Of a stretch of DNA of 64,000 bases, positions 57,424 through 64,000 are shown piece after piece. This DNA is from JACKIC01 sp964392305 (GTDB taxonomy: Bacteria > Planctomycetota > UBA1135 > UBA2386): contig CAYMPV010000018.1 of the NCBI GenBank assembly GCA_964392305.1, positions 1-64,000 of the forward strand. The letters run 5' to 3'. How positions within the stretch are numbered: position 1 is the stretch's first letter; every line of letters starts with the position of its first letter. The notes below the pieces were generated by a model, which saw only the letters and a list, made by a program, of their open reading frames with translations, made no database searches and was not told the origin of the DNA. Both the position numbers and the translations under genes were made by a program.

Positions 57424-60306
57424 TCAATCCTGCTGGCTCGTTCGATCGGAATTGCCCGGATCGCCGGGATCACCGGGCTTGCGCAGCCGTGCGTAGGCGA
57501 ACGCCGAGACCAGCAGCACCAGCCCGAGCGCGCCGGTGGCCAGCACGCGCAACGGCGTCGACAGTTCACGCAGGTCGAGCAACATCACCTTGACGACGAC
57601 GATGCCCAAACCGCAGAGGCCCGGCCAGCGCAGCCACGACTGCCGGCGCACGAAACCCGCCGCCAGCAGCGCGCCCGCGAACAGCAGTGAGTAGAGGCTG
57701 ATGGTGACCGCGCTCCAGCCCTCGGGCCAGGTGTGCACCAGCGCCAACATCTCGACGAGGCCGGCCAGGTAGACGATCGCGAACTCGATCGACGTGAAGC
57801 TGATGCGTTCGACGGCGTCGGCGTCCTTGGGCAGGCGACGCCGGCCGAACTCGAGCAGGCCGATGACCACGAGCGCCGAGGCGAAGCGCAGGTTCAAGAA
57901 CGCGGGCAACGCTTCGGCGTCCGGAGGCACCGGTTGCAGCGCGGCGACGCTCCAGACGACGCCGATCACGACCAGCAGCGTGGTCGCGGTCAGCAGCAGC
58001 GCGCGGTCGCGCTGCCAGCTGGCGCGCAGCGCACCGAGCGCCGCCCAGCCGCCGCTGGCCCCGAACGCGATCGACAGCCACGTGCCTTCTTCGCCGGCGA
58101 ACGAGACGTGGTGGGTGGCGGCGAAGAACAGCGCCAACGCGCCGAGCGTCAGGCTTGTGCAGCGCATCCACGCGGCGTGTGAGGTGAGCACGAGCGCGGC
58201 GGGGATCACCAACAGCACGGCGGTCTGCCCGCGTAGCTCGGCGGTCGGCATCGGCAGCGTCGTCAGCAGCAGGCCGACGAGCGCCGCGAACAGCGCGCCG
58301 AGTTCACCCCCGCCGAGGTATCGGCGCAGGGTCAGCGCCAGCGTGGCGGCGCCGGTCAGCGACAGCAGGCGGATCCACGAGTGGTCGAAGGTGATCGGCG
58401 TGAGGTCGTTGTCGCCGAACTGGCTCCAGACCGTCAGCGCCCCGATCGCCAGCAGCAAGACGCCGAAGTCGGCGAGCGCGACGACGCGGTCGCGCAGCGG
58501 TGGCGCGTAGCGCAGCAGCGCGGCGTTACCGAGCAGGGCCATCGCGCCGGTGAAGATCCCCGCGCTCGGAATCGCGGCCACCGCGTCGCGCTCGGGCACG
58601 GTCAGCAACACCGCGGCGCCAAGCACCATCAGCAGCACGTGCGCGCCGATCAGCACCTTGCCGGTGAGCTCGAGCAGCGGCCGGTCGTCGCGGCGGGCAG
58701 CGAACGCACCGACCAGGGCCAGCCACAGCGCCGCGGCGCCGGCGGCGATCGGCAGCCAGTACTGCACTCCAGGCGCGAAGGTCTCGTGCAGTCGCACGGC
58801 GACGAACGTGACCGCGGCGCCGAGCAGCAGGCCCGCCTTGCGACCGTTCTCGCTGCCGCCGCGCAGGACCAGGCCGATCGGCAGCAACAGCACGGCGGCG
58901 GCGAGCAGTCGGCCCTGCCCCGGCGGTGTCTGGTTGCCGATCACGGCGAGGCCGAGCGCCGTGGCCAGCACGGTCGCGAGGTCGGCCGCGCCAGTGAACC
59001 GGCGCAGTGCGAGCAGCGCGAGACCGGCGGCGACGATCGCGGCGACGCGCCACGCGGCGTGGTCGAAGCCGCGCGTGGCGACATCGATCACATTCTGGTG
59101 GCCCAGCGCATTCCAGACCACGAAGGCGCCGAGCACGAGCACGTTGCCGCCGAGTCGCGCCAGTGGCCTGGCGCGCTCGATCAGCTGCGGCCGTTGCTGC
59201 AGCAGGGCCGCGGCGAGCGCCAACAATCCGGTGCCCGCGAGCAGGCCGAAGGAGGGCAACGCGTCGAGGTTCAGGCTCCACAGCAGCAGGCCCAGTTGCG
59301 TGGCCCAACCCGAGGCCACCAGCAGGCTCCAGCGCGGTGCGGTCGCGGTGCCGCGCCGGAACGCGACCAGCACCTCGGGGGCGATCAGACCCAGCCAGAT
59401 GGCCTCGACGTGCAGCAGCGTGGTCAGCGGCGGCAGTGCGGCGTGAGTGGCGAACCAGCCGATCGCGAGCAGGGCGGTCGCGATCACGGCGAGACCCCGC
59501 GGCACGTGCCACTGCCAGCGCCCTTCGGTGACCGCGCTCCAGGTGTGCAGCGCCAGCACGTAGACGAACAGCCCGGTGGGGGACGCGGAGTCGGCGCCGA
59601 TCAGCAGCGGCGCCGCATAGGCGCCCGCGAGGGCCACGGTGGCCATCGCTTGCAGTTGCAGCTTGCGCGCCAGCAGCTGACCGAGGCCGGCGCTCGCGAC
59701 CAGCAGCAGCAACGCGGGCAACGGCGCGATCAGTTCGTAGTGCAAGCGCGCCGCGACGCCGGCCAGGTACGACAACGACGTGGCGCCGCCCCAGAGCAGG
59801 GCGATGTAGCGCGGCGCGGTGCGCGGCCGCAGCCACGCGCCGACGATGACCATCGCGGCGGCGACGAGATACAGCATCACGACGCGCGCGGCGGGACCGA
59901 GCTGGCCCCAGCCCAATTGCGCGAAGTAGCCGCCGGCGAGCAGCAGCGCGGCGATGCCGACGCGGCCGAGCACGGCCAGACCGAAGAAGCGTTCGTAGTC
60001 GAACTTCGAGCCCGGAGTCGCGGTGCGGCGGCGGGCCGCGGTGGGGCGTTCGTCGGGCACGGGCCAAGGGGCGGCGGCAGCAGGTGTCGGTGCGGTGACG
60101 ATTGGGGCTGGCGTCGGTTCGACCGGGATCGGCGCGGTGGCCCTAGCGGTCGGTTCGGCGGCGGGCGTTGCCGCCGCTGTGGTAGCCGGAGTCGCGGTCT
60201 TCGGCCCGGCCGGATCGACTCGCGCCGCGAGTTCGACGAGTCGGTTCTCGAGTTGCTCGACGCGGCGTTCGAGCATGTAGAGCCGCATGGTTTCGTTGCC
60301 GTCCAT
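57424..60306 (-). CDS. DUF2339 multi-spanning membrane protein
   Basis: The 960-residue integral membrane protein has a short N-terminal coiled coil (YMLERRVEQLENRLVELAAR), a Pro/Ala/Thr-rich linker, then more than 25 hydrophobic helices to the C-terminus. FDYERFFGLAVLGRVGIAAL at the start of the membrane part matches the DUF2339 opening, and small-residue runs such as GWGQLGPAARVVM follow. The biochemical role of DUF2339 proteins is not established; envelope or transport roles have been proposed. The ATG at 60306 has GAGGT upstream. It is divergent from a TetR regulator across two 12-bp palindromes, so it is the likely regulated target. Confidence 0.85.
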   Translation of the reverse strand: MDGNETMRLYMLERRVEQLENRLVELAARVDPAGPKTATPATTAAATPAAEPTARATAPIPVEPTPAPIVTAPTPAAAAPWPVPDERPTAARRRTATPGSKFDYERFFGLAVLGRVGIAALLLAGGYFAQLGWGQLGPAARVVMLYLVAAAMVIVGAWLRPRTAPRYIALLWGGATSLSYLAGVAARLHYELIAPLPALLLLVASAGLGQLLARKLQLQAMATVALAGAYAAPLLIGADSASPTGLFVYVLALHTWSAVTEGRWQWHVPRGLAVIATALLAIGWFATHAALPPLTTLLHVEAIWLGLIAPEVLVAFRRGTATAPRWSLLVASGWATQLGLLLWSLNLDALPSFGLLAGTGLLALAAALLQQRPQLIERARPLARLGGNVLVLGAFVVWNALGHQNVIDVATRGFDHAAWRVAAIVAAGLALLALRRFTGAADLATVLATALGLAVIGNQTPPGQGRLLAAAVLLLPIGLVLRGGSENGRKAGLLLGAAVTFVAVRLHETFAPGVQYWLPIAAGAAALWLALVGAFAARRDDRPLLELTGKVLIGAHVLLMVLGAAVLLTVPERDAVAAIPSAGIFTGAMALLGNAALLRYAPPLRDRVVALADFGVLLLAIGALTVWSQFGDNDLTPITFDHSWIRLLSLTGAATLALTLRRYLGGGELGALFAALVGLLLTTLPMPTAELRGQTAVLLVIPAALVLTSHAAWMRCTSLTLGALALFFAATHHVSFAGEEGTWLSIAFGASGGWAALGALRASWQRDRALLLTATTLLVVIGVVWSVAALQPVPPDAEALPAFLNLRFASALVVIGLLEFGRRRLPKDADAVERISFTSIEFAIVYLAGLVEMLALVHTWPEGWSAVTISLYSLLFAGALLAAGFVRRQSWLRWPGLCGLGIVVVKVMLLDLRELSTPLRVLATGALGLVLLVSAFAYARLRKPGDPGDPGNSDRTSQQD

Positions 60307-60322
60307 CACCGACCTCACAAGC

Positions 60323-60359
60323 TAGCACTTGCTAACGAAGGGCAAGTTAGCATATGCTA
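60323..60359. promoter_or_regulatory. Two 12-bp palindromes (TAGCA-NN-TGCTA), probable TetR operators
   Basis: TAGCACTTGCTA (60323-60334) and TAGCATATGCTA (60348-60359) share TAGCANNTGCTA and are 25 bp apart centre to centre. They fill the 59-base gap between divergent DUF2339 and TetR starts. The second covers the ATG at 60354, which supports 60366 as the regulator's true start. Confidence 0.75.
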
Positions 60360-60365
60360 CGAGGG

Positions 60366-60974
60366 ATGGTCAAGCGCCAACCAGCCCGCCTCGACGCCGC
60401 CGCCCGCCGGCAGCAGATCCTCGACTGCGCCCTGCCGGTGTTCGCCAAGCTGGGTAACGCCGGCACCGGCACGCGGCAGCTCGCCGCCGCGGCGGGGGTG
60501 ACCGAGCCGGTGCTCTACCGTCACTTCCGCAGCAAGGAGTTGTTGTTCGTGGCCGTGCTCGACCAGACCGGTGCCCGCCTGTGTGCGGCGCTCACCGCGG
60601 CGATGCAGGGCGCCAGCACCGCGCGGGGCCGGCTGCTGGCCCTGGCCGAAGGTCTGCCCAAGCTGCTGGAGCAACACGCCGACGAGCTGCGCGTACTGTG
60701 TGGTGCGGCCGCCGGCGGCGGTGACGCGGCGACCGGGCGCGCGGTGCGCCGCGCCTTCGCGGCGATCGCGGCGGTGCTCGGCGAGGCGTGGGCCGGCGGC
60801 GGGTTGCGCAGGGGGGTGACGCCGTCGACGGCGGCGTTCTTCCTGCTGGAGATCGGCCTGGGGGCGGCATTGCTGCGCCCGTCGGGGGTGCCGGCGATGC
60901 GGCGTGCGACGTTCGGCAAACAGGTCGCCGACCTGATGCTGACGGCGCTGCTCGACGAGAAGGGGCGGCGGTGA
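60366..60974 (+). CDS. TetR-family transcriptional regulator
   Basis: The 202-residue regulator has an N-terminal TetR helix-turn-helix (RRQQILDCALPVFAKLGNAG, TGTRQLAAAAGVTEPVLYRH, FRSKELLFVAV) and an all-helical ligand domain (residues 75-200). The ATG at 60366 is preferred to one at 60354, which lies inside a palindromic operator. It probably represses its own gene and the divergent DUF2339 gene through the two TAGCANNTGCTA boxes. The ligand is unknown. Confidence 0.9.
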   Translation: MVKRQPARLDAAARRQQILDCALPVFAKLGNAGTGTRQLAAAAGVTEPVLYRHFRSKELLFVAVLDQTGARLCAALTAAMQGASTARGRLLALAEGLPKLLEQHADELRVLCGAAAGGGDAATGRAVRRAFAAIAAVLGEAWAGGGLRRGVTPSTAAFFLLEIGLGAALLRPSGVPAMRRATFGKQVADLMLTALLDEKGRR

Positions 60975-61038
60975 CGTTGGCCACATCGCGCAGGAAAGTC
61001 GGGCGCGGCGGCGCGGCGCCGAGCATCATCACGCGCCG

Positions 61039-61590
61039 ATGAGCACCCGCCGCTACGGCACCATCCTGCGTCACCTGCGCGAAGTGCCCGAGGCCGCGGC
61101 CGAGTTCGTCGGCAAGCTGTCCGATGAATTGCTGCTGGAGCTGGGCGCGACCATCGCCGACGAGGTGCAGCGGCGTGCGCGCCAGAGCGGCGATCAGGAC
61201 GCGGTGATCGCGGCGGCGTTCGAGGCCGGTTTCGCGCGCGATGGTCTGGGGGTGCTGCCGTGGATCGAGGCCCCGTTCGTGATCTGTCCGGGCGGCCTCG
61301 TCGCCAAGAACCGCGCCAATCACCGCTGCCAGTTCGTGTCGGTCGACGACACCTGGGTGTGGGAACACGGTGACCTGATTCGTGAGGACAAGCGTTCTCT
61401 GCCCGGCGCCGAAGAAGGGTTTCGCGCGATCGCGTTGTTGCCGATCACCGAGGGCATGGCGCTCGACGTGGTGCGCGCGCGCATGCGCCAGGGCCAGCAC
61501 AACGTCGAGCGCGTCACCAGCCTGGTGGTGCGCAAGGGGCGGCTCGTCGAGGTCGAGTGCCGCGACGTCTCGGCGCGCGGCGCGCGTTAG
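61039..61590 (+). CDS. Protein of unknown function upstream of adenosine deaminase
   Basis: The 183-residue soluble protein has a helical N-terminal half (VPEAAAEFVGKLSDELLLEL through DAVIAAAFEAGFARDG). A C-terminal beta-rich half follows (VLPWIEAPFVICPGGLVAKN, CQFVSVDDTWVWEHGDLIRE, IALLPITEGMALDVVRARMR, TSLVVRKGRLVEVECRD). No signal peptide or membrane segment. The second half has the look of a small ligand-binding or nuclease-like fold, but I do not recognise it. It ends 51 bases before adenosine deaminase on the same strand and may be co-transcribed with it. Confidence 0.7.
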   Translation: MSTRRYGTILRHLREVPEAAAEFVGKLSDELLLELGATIADEVQRRARQSGDQDAVIAAAFEAGFARDGLGVLPWIEAPFVICPGGLVAKNRANHRCQFVSVDDTWVWEHGDLIREDKRSLPGAEEGFRAIALLPITEGMALDVVRARMRQGQHNVERVTSLVVRKGRLVEVECRDVSARGAR

Positions 61591-61641
61591 TGATCGCCGT
61601 GTAACCTTGCTCGCGGTGCCGGCACGGTCCATCATCGCGCC

Positions 61642-62886
61642 ATGAAGAAGCCGTCGCTGACGCGCGAGTTGTTGTTCGAGCTGCCCAAGTCCGATCTGCA
61701 CCTGCACCTCGACGGCAGCCTGCGGCTCGACACGCTGATCGAGTTGGCGAAGACGCACCAGGTCAAGCTGCCGAGCGCGACACCCGAGGGCCTGCTCGAG
61801 CTGGTGTTCAAACGTGCCTACCAGAACCTGCCCGAGTACCTCAAGGGTTTCGAGTTCACGGTCGCCTGTCTGCGGGACGCCGAGTCGCTCGAGCGCGTCG
61901 CCTACGAGCTGGCCTGGGACTGCCGCAAGGAGAACGTCTTCTACATCGAGGTGCGCTTCGCGCCGCAGCTGCACGTGCGCGGCGACTTCCGCGTGCGTGA
62001 GGTGCTGCGGGCGGTCTGCAAGGGCCTGCAGCGCGCCGAGAAGGAGATCAACAACGACCCGTTGATCAAGAACGGCCAGCTGCCGCGGTTCCGCAGCGGC
62101 GTGATCGTCTGCGCACTGCGGTTCTTCCTGCCGGCGTTCGGCGAACACTACCGCGCCTACTTCGAGGCGCTGCCGAGTGCCAAACCCGCCGAGATCTACG
62201 CGCTGGCCTCACTCGAGCTGGCGCGCGCCGCAGTCGCTGCTGCACACGACGACGGTCTGCCGGTGGTGGGTCTCGACCTCGCCGGCCAGGAACACGGCTT
62301 TCCGGCCAAGGATCACCAGGCGGCCTACCAGCTCGCGCACGAACACTTCCTCGGCAAGACCGTGCACGCCGGCGAGGACTACGGCCCCGAGTCGATCTTC
62401 CAGGCGATCACCGATTGCCACGCCGACCGCATCGGCCACGGCACGTGGCTGTTCAGCAAGCGGCACATCAAGGACAAGTCGATCGTCGACAAACAGGCCT
62501 ACGTCGATCGGTTGGTGCAGTACGTCGCCGACCGTCGCATCACCCTCGAGGTGTGTCTGACGAGCAACCAGCAGACGATCCCCGAACTGCGCAGCGATCT
62601 GCGTAAGCACCCGTTCAAGAAGATGCGCGAGAACCGCTGCAGCGTGACGTTGTGCACCGACAACCGGCTGGTGTCGCGCACGACGATGACCGACGAGGTC
62701 GAGAAGGCGGTGATGGCGTTCAAGCTCGAACCGCGCGCGCTCAAGGACGTGTTGACCTACGGGTTCAAGCGCTCGTTCTTTCCGGGCAGTTATCCGGACA
62801 AGCGCGACTGGGTGCGGTCGGTGGTCAACCGCATGGAGGATGTGTTCTTGGGGGCTGGGTTCGATCTGCGCGGCGGGCGGCGCTGA
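61642..62886 (+). CDS. add: Adenosine deaminase
   Basis: The 414-residue enzyme deaminates adenosine to inosine. Metal and substrate motifs are LHLHLDGSLRLDTL (His20, His22), VVGLDLAGQEHGFP, TVHAGEDYGPE (catalytic Glu region), ADRIGHGTWLF (His), EVCLTSNQQT and VTLCTDNRLVSRT (Asp ligands). It is about 70 residues longer than E. coli Add, mainly from insertions around residues 150-175 and 275-300. With AhcY (7702-9219) it would remove the adenosine that otherwise blocks S-adenosylhomocysteine hydrolysis. The start at 61642 has no clear ribosome binding site. Confidence 0.94.
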   Translation: MKKPSLTRELLFELPKSDLHLHLDGSLRLDTLIELAKTHQVKLPSATPEGLLELVFKRAYQNLPEYLKGFEFTVACLRDAESLERVAYELAWDCRKENVFYIEVRFAPQLHVRGDFRVREVLRAVCKGLQRAEKEINNDPLIKNGQLPRFRSGVIVCALRFFLPAFGEHYRAYFEALPSAKPAEIYALASLELARAAVAAAHDDGLPVVGLDLAGQEHGFPAKDHQAAYQLAHEHFLGKTVHAGEDYGPESIFQAITDCHADRIGHGTWLFSKRHIKDKSIVDKQAYVDRLVQYVADRRITLEVCLTSNQQTIPELRSDLRKHPFKKMRENRCSVTLCTDNRLVSRTTMTDEVEKAVMAFKLEPRALKDVLTYGFKRSFFPGSYPDKRDWVRSVVNRMEDVFLGAGFDLRGGRR

Positions 62887-62890
62887 ACCC

Positions 62891-64000
62891 TCACGGCACC
62901 ACCATCGTCATCGCGTTCGAACACGCGAACCCCAGCGGTGCCCCCGGATCCAGGGTCACGAACTGCAACCAGTAGGTGCCCGAAGCCGCCAGTGCCGGTG
63001 GCACGTGGAAGACATGGCTCTTGTAGCCGGTGCCGTCGGGCGCGCGCGTGGAGAACCCCAGCGGCAGGGTCAGCAGTGCCGGGGTCCGGCCCAGATAGAA
63101 CGGCAACCCGTAGAGCGACGTCGGGGTGGTCGAGCCGGCGAGGTCGACCATCAGCGCGGTGAACACATGGGGCGCGACGTGGTCGATGCCGACACCGAAC
63201 ACGTCGCTGCCCAGGTACGCAGTGCCCAGCGCGTTGATGCGCGCCGGCCGCGGGTCGGTGCCGCCGGCGCCGACACCGAAGGCCGTGGGCACGAGCGGCC
63301 CCTCGAGCCACAGGCGCGGCCGGTCGAACGGCGGCAACTCGTTGGCGACACGCGCATCCGTCAGCGAGTGCAGCAGGTTGATCAGGTTGATCTTGTCGGT
63401 GGCCGAAAGGCGACCGGCCAGCGTGCGCGCGCGTTCATCCTGGTTCTCGTCGAAGTCGCCGCCGCGGTCGTAGAAGTCGAGCACGCCGGCCAACGTCGTC
63501 TGGCTGCCGTTGTGGAAGTAGCTGCTGCGCAGCGCGACGTTGCGCAGGGCCGGCACCCGGAACTTGCCACGGTCGCGGCGGCTGCCGGTGACGGCCTCGC
63601 GGCCGAGGTCTTCGTGCGGCGGGCGCACCCCGATGTTGGCGAACTGATCGAGCACCGGACCCGTCGTGCGCACGCTGTGGTCGAGGTCGGTGTGGCAGGT
63701 CGCGCACAGGCGCTGGAACACGCGCAGGCCCTCTTGTTCGCGCGTTCCCAGCGTGCCGCGGCCGGCGAGGAACTCGTCGAACGGCGATTGGTCGCTGACC
63801 AGCGTGCGTTCGTAGGCGGCGATCGCGAACGCGATCCGGGTCGGCGTCACCCCGGGCGATCCGAACACCTGCTGGAACAGGCTCGCGTAGGTGTGGCCGG
63901 CGACGAAGCGCCGCAGGTTCGCCGGCACCTGTGTGGCGATCGCCAGCGGCACGAGGTTGGTCACGTGCGTGACGACGTCGTTCCAGTTGCGACCGACGTG
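62891..64000 (-). CDS. Cytochrome-c-peroxidase-like (MauG/CCP) protein with C-terminal beta module, partial
   Basis: The C-terminal 369 codons of a di-heme peroxidase-family protein; the start and the first heme site lie beyond the right edge. The second heme motif reads LCATCHTDLDH, preceded by FDEFLAGRGTLGTREQEGLR. The family's FRVPALRNVALRSSYFHNGS and LAGVLDFYDRGGDFDENQ follow. The last 120 residues or so are an extra beta module (GVGAGGTDPRPARINALGTA, YWLQFVTLDPGAPLGFACSN) not found in ordinary peroxidases but resembling the ends of the M14 and 23361-24518 proteins. The protein would act outside the cytoplasm. Its electron donor is unknown. Confidence 0.85.
   Translation of the reverse strand, partial: HVGRNWNDVVTHVTNLVPLAIATQVPANLRRFVAGHTYASLFQQVFGSPGVTPTRIAFAIAAYERTLVSDQSPFDEFLAGRGTLGTREQEGLRVFQRLCATCHTDLDHSVRTTGPVLDQFANIGVRPPHEDLGREAVTGSRRDRGKFRVPALRNVALRSSYFHNGSQTTLAGVLDFYDRGGDFDENQDERARTLAGRLSATDKINLINLLHSLTDARVANELPPFDRPRLWLEGPLVPTAFGVGAGGTDPRPARINALGTAYLGSDVFGVGIDHVAPHVFTALMVDLAGSTTPTSLYGLPFYLGRTPALLTLPLGFSTRAPDGTGYKSHVFHVPPALAASGTYWLQFVTLDPGAPLGFACSNAMTMVVP

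Noticed and set aside
58381..60501. A 706-codon plus-strand open frame opposite the DUF2339 gene
   Set aside because: Low-complexity Gln/Arg-rich translation antisense to a clear polytopic membrane protein.

Overview
This GC-rich window of 64,000 bases most likely comes from a Planctomycetota chromosome. No rRNA or tRNA is present to anchor that. The inference rests on several secreted proteins that share a C-terminal beta-rich module of a kind I associate with planctomycete secretomes, on an ECF sigma/anti-sigma pair whose anti-sigma factor has a very large extracytoplasmic part, on a DUF4388 protein, and on many short head-to-tail operons of secreted hydrolases. I see no prophage, CRISPR array or rRNA operon. 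Most of the window is ordinary chromosomal sequence; the only accessory patch is about 50.5-52.2 kb.

Layout, left to right. At 0-5 kb: the start of a dynamin-like GTPase, a secreted beta-carbonic-anhydrase-like protein divergent from korAB (2-oxoacid:ferredoxin oxidoreductase), and a secretin-domain-like protein. At 5-10 kb: a Tat-exported xylose-isomerase-like protein, a lipoprotein, an ArsR-methyltransferase fusion with a perfect palindrome just before its start codon, ahcY, and signal peptidase I. At 10-14 kb: an HDOD protein, a GAF-PP2C phosphatase and RpoN. At 14-29 kb: a secreted protein of unknown function, the ECF sigma/anti-sigma pair, a frameshifted M60-like metalloprotease, an orphan GspF-like protein, an M14 carboxypeptidase, a secreted protein of unknown function, a PrsW-like protease, a double-length dCTP deaminase and FadE. 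At 29-36 kb: an acetyltransferase, an overlapping three-gene operon (amidase interrupted by TGA, N-acetylmuramoyl-L-alanine amidase, carboxypeptidase-regulatory-like protein) and a secreted M28 peptidase.

At 36-39 kb is the most system-like locus: four tightly packed genes encoding a TusA-like protein, a DsrE-like protein, a TusA-OsmC fusion and a core MetE-type methionine synthase. At 39-49 kb: an outer-membrane barrel, a CoA-binding protein, a SMUG1-type uracil-DNA glycosylase, a second ECF sigma factor, an aminoglycoside-phosphotransferase-like kinase, a DUF4388 protein and a phnDC plus fused phnE-phnE transporter. At 49-52 kb: a glycosyltransferase, a Y1 (REP-type) transposase and a decayed IS481-like element with doubled terminal motifs. 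At 52-64 kb: a Kdo/WaaP-like kinase fused to a methyltransferase, an M20 amidohydrolase, a small membrane protein, a secreted protein of unknown function, an acetyltransferase, a DUF2339 membrane protein divergent from a TetR regulator across two matching 12-bp palindromes, adenosine deaminase, and the end of a cytochrome-c-peroxidase-like protein.

A methionine/S-adenosylhomocysteine theme links separate loci: AhcY, its probable ArsR-methyltransferase regulator, adenosine deaminase and a core MetE joined to sulfur-carrier proteins. Two genes carry single lesions (one extra base in a C5 run; one TGA where the family has Trp). These may be real decay or sequence errors.
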